Source: Bin55 sp964511425 (GTDB taxonomy: Bacteria; Pseudomonadota; Gammaproteobacteria; Pseudomonadales; Azotimanducaceae). From it: a stretch of 64,000 bases of DNA. The notes under the pieces are model-generated. The model saw nothing but the letters and a program-made list of their open reading frames with translations, ran no database searches and was not told the DNA's origin. The stretch spans positions 1 to 64,000 of the forward strand of contig CAZEFI010000007.1 of assembly GCA_964511425.1 (NCBI GenBank), read 5' to 3'. Below are positions 45,892 to 55,225 of this stretch, one piece after another (positions within the stretch are counted from its first letter, which is position 1; the number at the start of each line of letters is the position of its first letter). A program made the translations under genes and the position numbers.

Positions 45892-46581
45892 ATGAAGTCA
45901 TGGATACAACTTTTCTGCCTAGCAGTTGTGGGTATGGTCCTGCTAGCTGGGACCGTATATGCACAAAGTAGTTCGGGTTCCCGGAGTAGCTGGCGGTGGC
46001 AGTCGCAGGAACCATCAATCACCGACATTCGTGACCGTTCAACGGAAATTTTTGAAGTACTGGATGCTAACGAAAACGGATCCATCTCCTTAGATGAAAT
46101 CGATCTTGCAAATTTGACTGAGGAAGAAACCGCCGAACTTAGCAACGAAGAGTTGCGATTGCGTCGTCAAAGGTCTCAGTTAGCCTCAAGCATGTTCCTC
46201 CGTTGGAACGAGGATATGGATGCTTTTGCCCTAAGTGATATCAATGGCGATGGTTTTATGACGCGGGAAGAATATGAAAACCGCAGATCAGTCCTTCGAA
46301 CGCATATGCTTGAAGAAGGAATTGCTCTCTACGATAAGGACCGCAACGGGAGCGTTGAACTCTTAGAGTTCAATGCCAACCTAACCGACTTGGAAGAAGT
46401 CGACAAAGATGGTAGTGGAACTCTTTCGAGGTCGGAACTGTCCAAGATCGATAACCGTGAGCTGATGAGAAGCGTACGAATGAGCCAATCACGATCATGG
46501 GACTCGCGACGTTGGAATTGGGGTTCAAGTAGTCGTAGTTCACGTTCGACGCAATCAGTGAGACCTGATTCAAATCGATAA
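45892..46581 (+). CDS. Secreted EF-hand calcium-binding protein
   Basis: A 229-residue exported protein (signal cut near residue 24, VYA before Q), starting at ATG 45892 with GGAG seven bases upstream. Four EF-hand loops are present: D58 to E69 (DANENGSISLDE), D116 to E127 (DINGDGFMTREE), D148 to E159 (DKDRNGSVELLE) and D171 to E182 (DKDGSGTLSRSE). The C-terminus is low-complexity, rich in Ser, Arg and Trp. It lies just upstream of an ECF sigma factor, anti-sigma-like and metal-sensor-like set, suggesting a calcium-linked envelope signalling role. Confidence 0.88.
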   Translation: MKSWIQLFCLAVVGMVLLAGTVYAQSSSGSRSSWRWQSQEPSITDIRDRSTEIFEVLDANENGSISLDEIDLANLTEEETAELSNEELRLRRQRSQLASSMFLRWNEDMDAFALSDINGDGFMTREEYENRRSVLRTHMLEEGIALYDKDRNGSVELLEFNANLTDLEEVDKDGSGTLSRSELSKIDNRELMRSVRMSQSRSWDSRRWNWGSSSRSSRSTQSVRPDSNR

Positions 46582-46637
46582 CTAGTGTTGCTTAGTGTCC
46601 TGTATCGTGATCGTAACCATTGGGGCGAACTTGTTCG

Positions 46638-47171
46638 TTGAAAGACAAAGAACCGGATTCCACGTTGATGTATCGCGTACAACAAGGAGATGAACTCGCG
46701 TTTAGACAGCTCATGAATCGGCACCTACACGGATTACATGCCTACGCTTACCGCATGTGTCACAGTATCGAAATAGCGGAAGAAATCACGCAGGAAGCGT
46801 TTTTGAGAGTCTGGACTCGAGCTCAAACTTGGAAACCGAACAAAGTACAGTTCTCCACATGGCTGTACCAAATTACTCGCAATCTGTGTATTGATCTTTT
46901 TCGCCGACAGAAAGCACAATTCGTCGAAGATGTTGACTTGTCTCAAATTCCCGATACTTCCGCGCGTCGAGATGAAACTCTAGCTATTGCTATACAACAG
47001 GCAGTACAACAGCTACCCGAGCGACAACGGACAGCATTTTTACTTTGCCAAGTACAAGGATGGTCTCAAATCGAAGCCGCTGAACTTTTGGAAACTTCGC
47101 CTGACGCAGTAGAGTCGCTACTCTCAAGGGCACGTAAGACTCTTCGTGTGAAACTTGCGGATCGATCTTAA
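46638..47171 (+). CDS. ECF-type RNA polymerase sigma factor
   Basis: Alternative sigma factor, 177 residues from a TTG at 46638; TTG 46620 or ATG 46668 are alternatives and none has a clear ribosome site. Sigma region 2 is visible as AEEITQEAFLRVWTRAQTW then FSTWLYQITRNLCIDLFRRQK, and region 4 as LPERQRTAFLLCQVQGWSQIEAAELL. There is no extra C-terminal domain. The next two genes fit an anti-sigma factor and periplasmic sensor, as in cnrYXH of Cupriavidus. Confidence 0.9.
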   Translation: MKDKEPDSTLMYRVQQGDELAFRQLMNRHLHGLHAYAYRMCHSIEIAEEITQEAFLRVWTRAQTWKPNKVQFSTWLYQITRNLCIDLFRRQKAQFVEDVDLSQIPDTSARRDETLAIAIQQAVQQLPERQRTAFLLCQVQGWSQIEAAELLETSPDAVESLLSRARKTLRVKLADRS

Positions 47172-47188
47172 GAGAAACAGGATAAAAA

Positions 47189-47608
47189 ATGGAACTAACG
47201 AAATTTGAAGAATCAATAGACCGTCTGGGTCCTAATCTCGACACTTGGGAAAACGAGAGCGATCGCCAACAGGCTCAAGCTTTGCTTCAGTCTTCCGAAA
47301 CCGCGCGAAAATTACTACGGGAGGCACAAATAGTCGATGAATTACTACCGCAAGCGTTATATGTACCAACACCGCAAGGACTAGAACGACGAATCATGGA
47401 TGTCGTTGTCGCGTCAAAACCTCTTCATCGAACCTGGCTACGAATTTGTACCAATTGGATTCTCAAACCAGCATTAGCCGTTGTACCGTTAGCATTGGGA
47501 TTTTTCATTGGATTTTCGCAAGCGCAACACTCCACGAATATTGAGGACGAAATCACTACGGTTCACTTTGAAGACTATACGAACATCTTATTCTTAGCTA
47601 ATGACTAA
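47189..47608 (+). CDS. Single-pass anti-sigma-like membrane protein
   Basis: A 139-residue protein with a soluble N-terminus (about 85 residues), one membrane helix at about 90-108 (LKPALAVVPLALGFFIGF) and a short periplasmic tail. This architecture and its place 17 bases after an ECF sigma gene support an anti-sigma factor, comparable to CnrY, though no zinc motif is present. Its stop overlaps the next start by eight bases, so it is translationally coupled to the sensor-like protein. Confidence 0.72.
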   Translation: MELTKFEESIDRLGPNLDTWENESDRQQAQALLQSSETARKLLREAQIVDELLPQALYVPTPQGLERRIMDVVVASKPLHRTWLRICTNWILKPALAVVPLALGFFIGFSQAQHSTNIEDEITTVHFEDYTNILFLAND

Positions 47609-48152
47609 AGATCGACGTATCGTCGTTGCGTTTTTTGTGTCGGTGGTCGTAAACTTAGCCCTAGTTTCATATATTGTTGGTAACCATCTAGCCTCGCATC
47701 GATCCGATACGATGGCAGATCCTAGCTTTGCGATGTCGGCGATCACCCGATCACTATCTGAAGAACGCATCGAAGAGTTGATGCCAGACTATCTTGGACA
47801 GCTTCGAGAAGACGTTCGACCACATTACCGAAAACTTCGTGACGCACAGACTCAAATATATCTTGAGTTGACTGCGAAAGAATTAAACCGGGAGCAACTC
47901 GAACTCTCGATCGACAACTACTGGTTGATTCGCCATAGTGCCCAAAGCGTCGCAGATGCAGTATTTGTCGAAATGTACGTACAACTCAGCGAGGAAGAGC
48001 GAAGAGAAGTAACGAGTGCACTTCGGGGTGCACGTGCTCGATACGACGAATGGCGACGGTCTCGGATGCGGCGCACACAGGAAGAGGTTGACGAGAACAA
48101 TCAACTTCGTGGCGAACCCGATGCACCGCTAAAACCATCTGAAGAACCATAA
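47601..48152 (+). CDS. Periplasmic CnrX/Spy-like metal-sensor protein
   Basis: A 183-residue protein with an N-terminal membrane anchor (about 8-27) and a helical periplasmic domain. It resembles the heavy-metal resistance/CpxP-Spy family: a hairpin of charged helices with LTAKELNREQLEL and LSEEERREVTSALRGARARY. In the CnrX subfamily this domain senses metal and controls a membrane anti-sigma factor; the neighbours here have that layout. Whether it binds metal or calcium is not shown. Confidence 0.72.
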   Translation: MTKDRRIVVAFFVSVVVNLALVSYIVGNHLASHRSDTMADPSFAMSAITRSLSEERIEELMPDYLGQLREDVRPHYRKLRDAQTQIYLELTAKELNREQLELSIDNYWLIRHSAQSVADAVFVEMYVQLSEEERREVTSALRGARARYDEWRRSRMRRTQEEVDENNQLRGEPDAPLKPSEEP

Positions 48153-48166
48153 GCTTTGAGCGATCT

Positions 48167-48748
48167 ATGGTCGCTTTAGATCATTTCATTGAGAAGACTC
48201 TCGAGCAGTACCCCAAACTTTGGAACGAATACGACTCTAAATGGAGATCTCCCTGTGAGATTGGTGCTCCTGTAGAGCTAGCACAGGTCACTGCGATCGA
48301 ATGGCGACCACAATTGAGACAAAACGCGGATGACTTTTCCGGCTTAGAAAACGCCTTCGAAACAGAAATTCATCCATCGATTAAAGAGTACTACGGTTCG
48401 TACTGGTCAGGTGGTCTCGAGGCAACCTGCAACGAAGGGCACGTTAGTCTCATGTTTCTGTGGAATGACGAGGATCGCGACCGCTTGCGAGACAACATTA
48501 TTGGGCACGCGCTCGCACAAAAAAGGAGTCGTTCGCCTTTAAGTATCTTTTTTGCGTGTACGGATCCAGCGTCAGCTTATTTCTTAGCAGTAAATAACGC
48601 TACTGGTGCTGTCCAGCTTGAATTGCCGGGCCGAAAACCAATCCGAACGGTGGAATCTAGTTTGTACGAGTTTCTTGACCGATTAACTCCTGCACCTCCG
48701 TACTTACATCCCGATCGCGTGATTTTGAAACAGTTGTATTTGAAGTAA
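48167..48748 (+). CDS. syd: SecY-interacting protein Syd
   Basis: A 193-residue soluble protein that in E. coli binds and monitors the SecYEG translocon. Family signatures seen are WRSPCEIGAP, IEWRPQ, DFSGLENAFE and IHPSIKEYYGSYWSGGLEA. Syd is largely confined to gammaproteobacteria, so it supports the lineage assignment. It starts 14 bases after the sensor-like gene and may share its transcript. secY itself lies 7 kb further on, in the ribosomal cluster. Confidence 0.87.
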   Translation: MVALDHFIEKTLEQYPKLWNEYDSKWRSPCEIGAPVELAQVTAIEWRPQLRQNADDFSGLENAFETEIHPSIKEYYGSYWSGGLEATCNEGHVSLMFLWNDEDRDRLRDNIIGHALAQKRSRSPLSIFFACTDPASAYFLAVNNATGAVQLELPGRKPIRTVESSLYEFLDRLTPAPPYLHPDRVILKQLYLK

Positions 48749-48821
48749 CGTACACGCTCAGCGGTCAAACTGAGACTCTAACGAAGAAACTAGCGTAGGA
48801 CTTGATCATACATGAGTGTAT

Positions 48822-49355
48822 TCATAAGCCTGTTCTATGAATTGATGTCGACTTATTATTACTTGTCTTTCCTTCGGACGATTTTGTTTCCAAATCGAGT
48901 AAATATTTTTTTGTATCAAGTCCTCCACCAAATCCCGTGAGTTTTCCATCACTCCCAATCACCCGGTGACATGGTATGATAATCGCGATTGGATTACGAT
49001 GATTAGCTTGGCCCACCGCCCGAAAGGCTTTTTTCCGACCGATACTATACGCGATGTCTCGATAAGACCGTGTCTCTCCATACGGAATTCGTTGCAGTTC
49101 CCTCCACACCTGCGCACTAAAAGAAGTATCCGGTACTCCGAAATCAAGTTCAATATCAAATTCTCGTCGCTGACCATGGAAGTACTCGACTAGTTGTTCC
49201 TTAATGTCTACGAAATAGTCTGTCCGACGAATCCACGATGGATCGATAAAGAGCTTTGTGTTTCGACGTTTGAGAAAAGAAAGTTGTTTGAGTTTTGAAT
49301 CTTCGCCTTGAAGCAATAAAGGTCCAACGGGACTACTCAATATTTCGTAATTCAT
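48822..49355 (-). CDS. ogt: Methylated-DNA--protein-cysteine S-methyltransferase
   Basis: Suicidal repair of O6-methylguanine by transfer of the methyl group to an active-site cysteine. The 177-residue protein has Cys129 in the IIPCHRVI motif, preceded by the DNA-binding helix segment (SYRDIAYSIGRKKAFRAVGQ) and followed by GFGGGLDTKKYLL. It has no N-terminal Ada domain, so it is the stand-alone Ogt/MGMT form. It is divergent from uvrA, also a repair gene. Confidence 0.92.
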   Translation of the reverse strand: MNYEILSSPVGPLLLQGEDSKLKQLSFLKRRNTKLFIDPSWIRRTDYFVDIKEQLVEYFHGQRREFDIELDFGVPDTSFSAQVWRELQRIPYGETRSYRDIAYSIGRKKAFRAVGQANHRNPIAIIIPCHRVIGSDGKLTGFGGGLDTKKYLLDLETKSSEGKTSNNKSTSIHRTGL

Positions 49356-49476
49356 TGACGGGGCCTGGAGCGAAGTTCAAATTCTAAACAACCACTTAGG
49401 TAAATCTCATCTCTGCGATTGAAAAGTACTCAAACACTTGCTAAACTTAACAGTTTAATCTTTTGAAGTTCAAACA

Positions 49477-52332
49477 TTGACCCGACCAAGTTCTCATATT
49501 TCTATTCGTGGTGCGCGCACACACAATTTAAAGAACGTCGACCTTGATATCCCTAGGGATAAACTCACAGTAATTACCGGTCTGTCTGGTTCAGGGAAAT
49601 CCTCCTTAGCTTTTGACACTTTATACGCGGAAGGACAGCGCAGATATGTCGAATCTCTATCGGCATACGCTCGGCAGTTTCTTTCCATGATGGACAAACC
49701 TGACGTAGACCACATAGAAGGGCTCTCACCAGCGATTTCGATCGAACAAAAATCGACATCTCACAATCCCCGGTCGACAGTCGGGACCATCACAGAAATC
49801 TATGATTATCTACGGCTTTTGTTTGCGCGTGCCGGAGAACCGAGATGTCCTGAACACCACTTGCCGTTGACAGCTCAATCCGTTAGCGAAATGGTCGACG
49901 CCGTCATGAACCTTCCTACGGAGACTCGCATCATGGTGCTAGCACCAATAGTGTCGCAACGTAAGGGGGAACACGTCCATGTGTTTTCTGATTTAGTCGC
50001 CAATGGATTTGTCCGTGCAAGAGTCAACGGATTGGTCACCACGCTAGAACACCCACCTAATCTTGACCGATATAAGAAACACTCGATCGAAGTGGTAGTC
50101 GATCGCTTAGTCGTACGCGAGGGCATTGAGCAGCGGTTGGCTGAGTCCTTTGAAACAACGCTCAAACTTGCTGATGAAGTAGCTATCGTAGCACCTATTG
50201 ACGATACTTGGGAGGAACAAACTTTTTCTTCAAAGTTTGGCTGTTCTCTATGCTCATACAGCATTAGTGAACTCGAACCGAGGATGTTTTCCTTCAATAG
50301 CCCAGCTGGAGCATGTGCCGCATGTGATGGCTTAGGAACGGAAGTTGAATTTGACCCGAATCTTGTCGTCGCGGACCCACGCTTAAAGCTAGCAGAAGGT
50401 GCAATCTTTGGTTGGGATAGGTCAACTTCATGGCAATGGGCAATAGTTGAAGCACTTGCCCGTCAATTGAATTGCGAAATTGACCGACCCTACAAACGAC
50501 TCCCAAAAAAGTTTAAGGAAGCGTTATTTTTTGGGGTATCGGAACCGCTACCGGTGCAATTTCATGGTAAGACTCGTAAAAGAACGCACAGAATTCGATT
50601 TCGTGGCATCATCGGCACCATGCAACGTCGATATCAGAACACCACATCTCAAGATGTTCGTGAGAAGCTACAACCCTTTATGAGCGTAACACATTGTTCT
50701 GGGTGTTTGGGAAGTCGATTACGTAAAGAATCACGGCACGTATTTGTCAACGACGCTTCCATTGCAGACATCACCGCGCTTTCTATCGAGCGAGCCCTGG
50801 CATTCATTGCAGAACTAGCGTTAGTTGGGCAACGAGCGGTAATCGCGGAAAAAGTTTTAAAGGAAATTCAAGCGCGACTGCAATTCCTCGTTAACGTTGG
50901 ATTGAACTATCTGACTCTAGATCGCGCCGCGAGCACCTTGTCCGGCGGCGAAGCTCAACGCATCAGATTAGCGAGCCAAATCGGTGCCGGGCTTGTTGGA
51001 GTGATGTATATCCTTGATGAACCTTCAATCGGACTGCACCAACGGGACAACGCTCGGCTACTGTCAACCTTGACGCACCTCCGGGATATTGGCAACACCG
51101 TAATTGTGGTAGAACACGACGAAGAAGCAATACGTACCGCGGATCACATTGTCGACATCGGACCGCATGCTGGTGTACATGGCGGTGAGATTGTTGTCCA
51201 GGGACCGTTATCGAAGGTTTTGCACGAACGCAAATCTCTAACAGGACAGTTCTTAAATGGAATACAATCAATCGAAGTTCCACCTAACCGTGCAACGTAC
51301 TCTAAGCAAGCCACAATCACTATCAAAGGTGCTCGCGGGAACAACCTAAAAAGTGTCTCCGTCGAATTTCCAATAAGCTTGCTAACTTGCGTGACAGGTG
51401 TTTCAGGTTCCGGAAAATCAACATTGGTGAACCACACACTCTACCCTGTAGCCGCACGCCTGCTCAACCGTACGACAAGTGTTAGTGCATTGCCATACGA
51501 TGAGATTCGAGGGTTGTCGAACTTAGAGAAAGTAGTGAATATTGACCAAAGTCCCATTGGTCGTACTCCGCGCTCCAATCCAGCTACCTACACTGGGCTC
51601 TTTACACCTATCCGAGAATTGTTCACCAAGACAAACGAGGCTCGCATTCGTGGCTACAAACCGGGCCGATTCAGTTTTAATGTAAAAGGAGGTCGTTGCG
51701 AAGCTTGTCGTGGGGATGGCTTGATTAAAGTCGAAATGCACTTTTTGGCAGATGTCTATGTAACCTGCGAGACCTGTGGCGGTAAACGCTACAACCGTGA
51801 AACTCTTGAAATCAAATACAAGGGTAAAAACATACACGAAGTGCTTGACATGACGGTGGAAGAAGCTCATGAGTTTTTTGCGGCGATCCCGGCGATTAAT
51901 CAAAAACTTCAGACGTTACTAGATGTCGGACTCTCATACATGCGACTGGGACAAAGCGCGACCACTCTCTCAGGTGGCGAAGCTCAACGAATCAAACTTT
52001 CCCGAGAATTATCGAAAAGAGATCGAGGCAGAAATCTCTATATTCTTGATGAACCTACCACGGGATTGCACTTCCACGACATTAGATTGCTGTTGAGCGT
52101 ACTGACTAGGCTTAGAGACCACGGTAATACTGTCGTAGTAATTGAACACAACATGGATGTAATCAAAACTGCGGATTGGATCATCGATCTTGGCCCCGAG
52201 GGTGGCGCACAAGGCGGCGAAGTCATTGCCACAGGTACGCCCGAAGAAATCGCCGGATGTACCGAATCGCACACGAGTACCTTCCTCAAGCAAGCTCTAA
52301 TCGGTGCTAGGACGATGGCTAAAACCGCCTAG
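49477..52332 (+). CDS. uvrA: UvrABC system protein A
   Basis: Damage-recognition ATPase of nucleotide excision repair. The 951-residue protein has two ABC modules with Walker A GLSGSGKSSLAFDT and GVSGSGKSTLVN, two LSGGEAQRI signatures, and two zinc-binding regions (CSLC with CAAC, and CEAC with CETC). The start is TTG 49477 with GAAG eight bases upstream. An ATG-initiated shorter form would lose the first ABC residues, so TTG is preferred. It converges on rplQ with a gap of 21 bases. Confidence 0.97.
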   Translation: MTRPSSHISIRGARTHNLKNVDLDIPRDKLTVITGLSGSGKSSLAFDTLYAEGQRRYVESLSAYARQFLSMMDKPDVDHIEGLSPAISIEQKSTSHNPRSTVGTITEIYDYLRLLFARAGEPRCPEHHLPLTAQSVSEMVDAVMNLPTETRIMVLAPIVSQRKGEHVHVFSDLVANGFVRARVNGLVTTLEHPPNLDRYKKHSIEVVVDRLVVREGIEQRLAESFETTLKLADEVAIVAPIDDTWEEQTFSSKFGCSLCSYSISELEPRMFSFNSPAGACAACDGLGTEVEFDPNLVVADPRLKLAEGAIFGWDRSTSWQWAIVEALARQLNCEIDRPYKRLPKKFKEALFFGVSEPLPVQFHGKTRKRTHRIRFRGIIGTMQRRYQNTTSQDVREKLQPFMSVTHCSGCLGSRLRKESRHVFVNDASIADITALSIERALAFIAELALVGQRAVIAEKVLKEIQARLQFLVNVGLNYLTLDRAASTLSGGEAQRIRLASQIGAGLVGVMYILDEPSIGLHQRDNARLLSTLTHLRDIGNTVIVVEHDEEAIRTADHIVDIGPHAGVHGGEIVVQGPLSKVLHERKSLTGQFLNGIQSIEVPPNRATYSKQATITIKGARGNNLKSVSVEFPISLLTCVTGVSGSGKSTLVNHTLYPVAARLLNRTTSVSALPYDEIRGLSNLEKVVNIDQSPIGRTPRSNPATYTGLFTPIRELFTKTNEARIRGYKPGRFSFNVKGGRCEACRGDGLIKVEMHFLADVYVTCETCGGKRYNRETLEIKYKGKNIHEVLDMTVEEAHEFFAAIPAINQKLQTLLDVGLSYMRLGQSATTLSGGEAQRIKLSRELSKRDRGRNLYILDEPTTGLHFHDIRLLLSVLTRLRDHGNTVVVIEHNMDVIKTADWIIDLGPEGGAQGGEVIATGTPEEIAGCTESHTSTFLKQALIGARTMAKTA

Positions 52333-52352
52333 TATCTTTTACTGCGGCGGTG
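52325..52352 (-). terminator. Possible terminator of the alpha operon
   Basis: Read on the minus strand, ACCGCC (52352-52347) pairs with GGCGGT (52330-52325) across a 16-base loop, followed by TTTTA, with the last pairs inside the uvrA 3' end. The loop is long and the T-run short, so this may be a weak terminator for the long ribosomal transcript. Confidence 0.28.
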
Positions 52353-52353
52353 G

Positions 52354-52737
52354 CTAGTCTTCTTCGGTCAGATCTTCTTGAGGCCGATCTACAAATTCGA
52401 TAAAACATATCGGGGCGGAATCGCCTTGGCGATATCCCGCCTTTGCGATGCGGGTAAAACCACCTGGTCGCTCTCGAAAACGTGGTCCAAGTTCCGTGAA
52501 CAGTTTCCCTACGGCGGCTTTGCTCCGTAACCGAGCAAATACCAATCTTCGGTTTGCAACAGTATCTTCGCGTGCCCGAGTAACGAGTGGTTCAATATAT
52601 CGCCGCAACTCCTTAGCTTTCGGAACCGTAGTTTGAATCTGTTCATGCTCGATGAGTGATACGCACATGTTTGCAAACATTCGTTTGCGATGTGAAGCTG
52701 TTCGATTGAGGTGTCTACCAGTCTTTAAATGTCGCAT
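52354..52737 (-). CDS. rplQ: 50S ribosomal protein L17
   Basis: Large-subunit protein near the tunnel exit. The 127 residues begin MRHLKTGRHLNRTASHRKRM, the standard start, and include TTVPKAKELRRYIEPL. Last gene of the alpha operon, 54 bases after rpoA, converging with uvrA. Ends in an acidic tail (EDLTEED). Confidence 0.97.
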   Translation of the reverse strand: MRHLKTGRHLNRTASHRKRMFANMCVSLIEHEQIQTTVPKAKELRRYIEPLVTRAREDTVANRRLVFARLRSKAAVGKLFTELGPRFRERPGGFTRIAKAGYRQGDSAPICFIEFVDRPQEDLTEED

Positions 52738-52791
52738 AATCGATTCTACTTCCAGATCTGTCTAACGTGTGGGTTATGAAATACGGCTGTA

Positions 52792-53763
52792 TTACGACGG
52801 TTGTTTCCAACCTGGAATCGTCATTCCCAAAGCGAGACCACGAGAAGCTAACTCCTCTTTAATCTCGGTGAGCGACTTCCTACCCAAATTTGGAGTACGA
52901 AAGAGGGTTTCTTCGGTCTGTTGTACTAACTCGCCAATCGTTGCTACATTCTCTCCCTTCAAACAATTGATTGATCGAGTCTTTAAATTTAATGCGTCTA
53001 TAGACTCATAGAGAAACGGATCAATATTCGTTGCTTCCTGGGCTTGGAAAACTTCTTTCAGTAAATCAGGATCGACGAAAGGTGCTAGTTGTTGGGTTAA
53101 TATCGTCGCCGCATGCCGCACTGCTTCTTCTGGTCCAATCGTACCATTCGAGTCCAGCATCAAGATCAATTTATCCATGTCGGTGCGTTGTTCTACGCGG
53201 GTTTTCTCCACCTTGTAGTCAACGCTCCGCATGGGGCTAAAGGACGCATCTAAGCGCAAGCGACCAATCACCTTATCTTCTTCACTAATTGTGAGTTGAT
53301 CTGCAGGTTCATAACCGCGACCGCGTGCCACAACCGCATCAATTCGAATTGAACCGTGTTCGTTTAGCGTGCACAAATGATGTTCTGGATTTGCAACTTG
53401 AATGTCATCTCCATGAATGAAATCGCCGGCAGATACCTCACCTGGACCAGTAGCCGACAAGCGCATCGAACTCTCATCGCGCCCGTTTAGGCGGACTGCA
53501 ACTCCTTTGAGATTGAGACAGATGCTCAACATATCTTCACGGACTCCCGAGAGAGTGGAGTATTCGTGCAACACATTGTCGACGGTGACTTCAGTAATCG
53601 CCGCACCAGGCATGGATGACAAGAGGATACGTCTGAGCGCATTTCCAATCGTGTGTCCGTACCCTCGCTCCAACGGCGTGAGCACAACACGAGCCCGAGT
53701 TGGGCTGAGAGTTTCAATTTCTAGATCACTTGCTAGCAACAGGTCCGTACCCATTATTTTCAT
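52792..53763 (-). CDS. rpoA: DNA-directed RNA polymerase subunit alpha
   Basis: Alpha subunit, 323 residues. The N-terminal assembly domain contains LEPGYGHTIGNALRR-like sequence (here LERGYGHTIGNALRRILLSS), and the C-terminal domain (residues about 245-323) has LKTRSINCLKGENVATIGEL for UP-element and activator contacts. A strong GGAGG ribosome site lies upstream of ATG 53763. It follows rpsD, as in E. coli. Confidence 0.98.
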   Translation of the reverse strand: MKIMGTDLLLASDLEIETLSPTRARVVLTPLERGYGHTIGNALRRILLSSMPGAAITEVTVDNVLHEYSTLSGVREDMLSICLNLKGVAVRLNGRDESSMRLSATGPGEVSAGDFIHGDDIQVANPEHHLCTLNEHGSIRIDAVVARGRGYEPADQLTISEEDKVIGRLRLDASFSPMRSVDYKVEKTRVEQRTDMDKLILMLDSNGTIGPEEAVRHAATILTQQLAPFVDPDLLKEVFQAQEATNIDPFLYESIDALNLKTRSINCLKGENVATIGELVQQTEETLFRTPNLGRKSLTEIKEELASRGLALGMTIPGWKQPS

Positions 53764-53804
53764 AGGTTAGATATTCCTCCGAGTATTAAGCGTAGACTGT
53801 GAAA

Positions 53805-54437
53805 TTACTTGGAATACAGTTCTACGATGAGATTTTCTTGAATCTCGCGTGGTAATTCTTCTCGATCAGGCAATCGTTTAAACACGCTGCTCCGGTTCTC
53901 AGCATCGACTTCAATCCATTCAACGTAACCGCGTAAGTTCGCAAGCTCCGTCGCCATACCTATTCGATGCTGTTGCCTTTGTTTCTGAGCGATTGAAACC
54001 TCATCGCCCGGCTGAACTTGATACGACGGTATGTTCACAACTGCGCCATTCACCCTGACTGCTTTATGGGTTACCAATTGCCGTGCTTCAGCACGCGTGG
54101 ACCCAAAACCTGACCGGTATACGACATTGTCCAGCCGTGATTCCAACATGAGTAGTAAGTTCACTCCAGTTGCGCCCGACTGCTGATCTGCTTTTTTATA
54201 GTAATTACGAAACTGTTTTTCAAGGACCCCATACAGACGACGTACCTTCTGTTTTTCCCGTAGTTGAATCCCGTAATCGGACATTCGACCACCACCTGCC
54301 GCGCGACGAGCACCATGCTCACCGGGAATCTTGTTCTCTTTACACTTCTCGTCCATAGGACGAACACCGCTTTTGAGGTATAAGTCAGTTCCTTCGCGCC
54401 GCGAGAGTTTTAGTTTTGGTCCGGTGTATCGTGCCAT
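53805..54437 (-). CDS. rpsD: 30S ribosomal protein S4
   Basis: Primary 16S rRNA-binding protein and, in E. coli, translational repressor of the alpha operon. I chose ATG 54437 (MARYTGPKLKLSRREG), ten bases after rpsK; a longer frame to 54536 overlaps rpsK and is not S4-like. The S4 RNA-binding domain is seen as RLDNVVYRSGFGSTRAEARQ. Length 210, close to 206 in E. coli. Confidence 0.97.
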   Translation of the reverse strand: MARYTGPKLKLSRREGTDLYLKSGVRPMDEKCKENKIPGEHGARRAAGGGRMSDYGIQLREKQKVRRLYGVLEKQFRNYYKKADQQSGATGVNLLLMLESRLDNVVYRSGFGSTRAEARQLVTHKAVRVNGAVVNIPSYQVQPGDEVSIAQKQRQQHRIGMATELANLRGYVEWIEVDAENRSSVFKRLPDREELPREIQENLIVELYSK

Positions 54438-54447
54438 GGTAAATTCC

Positions 54448-54861
54448 TTACGGTCTCCGCTTCTTCGGTGGACGGCACCCATTGTGTGGAATGGGCGTGA
54501 CGTCGGTGATGCTGTTAATCCGTAATCCACCAGCATTCATTGCTCGTATTGACGATTCTCGGCCTGGGCCAGGACCTTTGACGTACACATCAACACTTTT
54601 CAACCCATGATTTTCGACCATATTGGTGGTTACGCTTTCCGCAGCGGTTTGCGCAGCAAATGCCGTACTCTTACGAGTACCTTTAAACCCAGCGGCTCCC
54701 GCACTCGACCAGCCTATAGTTCGGCCTTGTCGATCTGTAAATGTAATGATGGTATTGTTGTATGATGAATGAATATGTGCGAGACCGTCCGTAACGATGC
54801 GTTTGCCGCGTCTTCGCGCAGCTGCGCTCTCGCGCGAACCTCGTTTCCCTTTTTCAGCCAT
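54448..54861 (-). CDS. rpsK: 30S ribosomal protein S11
   Basis: Platform protein of the 30S subunit. The 137 residues include HIHSSYNNTIITFTDRQG, AAQTAAESVTTN and the C-terminal DVTPIPHNGCRPPKKRRP, all diagnostic. The N-terminal 15 residues are basic and slightly longer than usual. Two bases separate it from rpsM. Confidence 0.97.
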   Translation of the reverse strand: MAEKGKRGSRESAAARRRGKRIVTDGLAHIHSSYNNTIITFTDRQGRTIGWSSAGAAGFKGTRKSTAFAAQTAAESVTTNMVENHGLKSVDVYVKGPGPGRESSIRAMNAGGLRINSITDVTPIPHNGCRPPKKRRP

Positions 54862-54863
54862 AT

Positions 54864-55220
54864 TTATTTCCTAATAATTCGGCGTGGTCCCTTACGGGTA
54901 CGTGCATTCGTTTGTGTCTGTTGCCCACGGACCGGTAAGTTTCGCCGATGACGCAGTCCCCGATAACAACGTAAATCCATGAGACGCTTAATATTCATTG
55001 AGTTGATCCGGCGAAGGTCTCCTTCCACGGTAAGTCCATCTACGGCTGTTCGCAAACGGTTCAATTCATCCTCAGACAGATCCTGAATCTTCTTATCTGG
55101 CGCAATTTTCGCAGATTCACAAGCTTGTCTCGCTGTTGTGCGTCCGATGCCGTAAATGTACGTCAACGAAATTGCTGCGTGTTTATTGTCCGGTATGTTG
55201 ACCCCGGAAAATCGTGCCAT
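54864..55220 (-). CDS. rpsM: 30S ribosomal protein S13
   Basis: Head protein contacting P-site tRNA and the 50S bridge. The 118 residues begin MARFSGVNIPDNKHAAISLTYIYGIG and end with NLPVRGQQTQTNARTRKG, both family signatures. First protein of the alpha operon, five bases after the rpmJ stop. Confidence 0.97.
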   Translation of the reverse strand: MARFSGVNIPDNKHAAISLTYIYGIGRTTARQACESAKIAPDKKIQDLSEDELNRLRTAVDGLTVEGDLRRINSMNIKRLMDLRCYRGLRHRRNLPVRGQQTQTNARTRKGPRRIIRK

Positions 55221-55225
55221 ACTTC

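Noticed and set aside
54438..54536. Longer rpsD frame from 54536
   Set aside because: It runs into rpsK, and the extra residues are not S4-like; MARYTGPKLKL at 54437 is the proper start.
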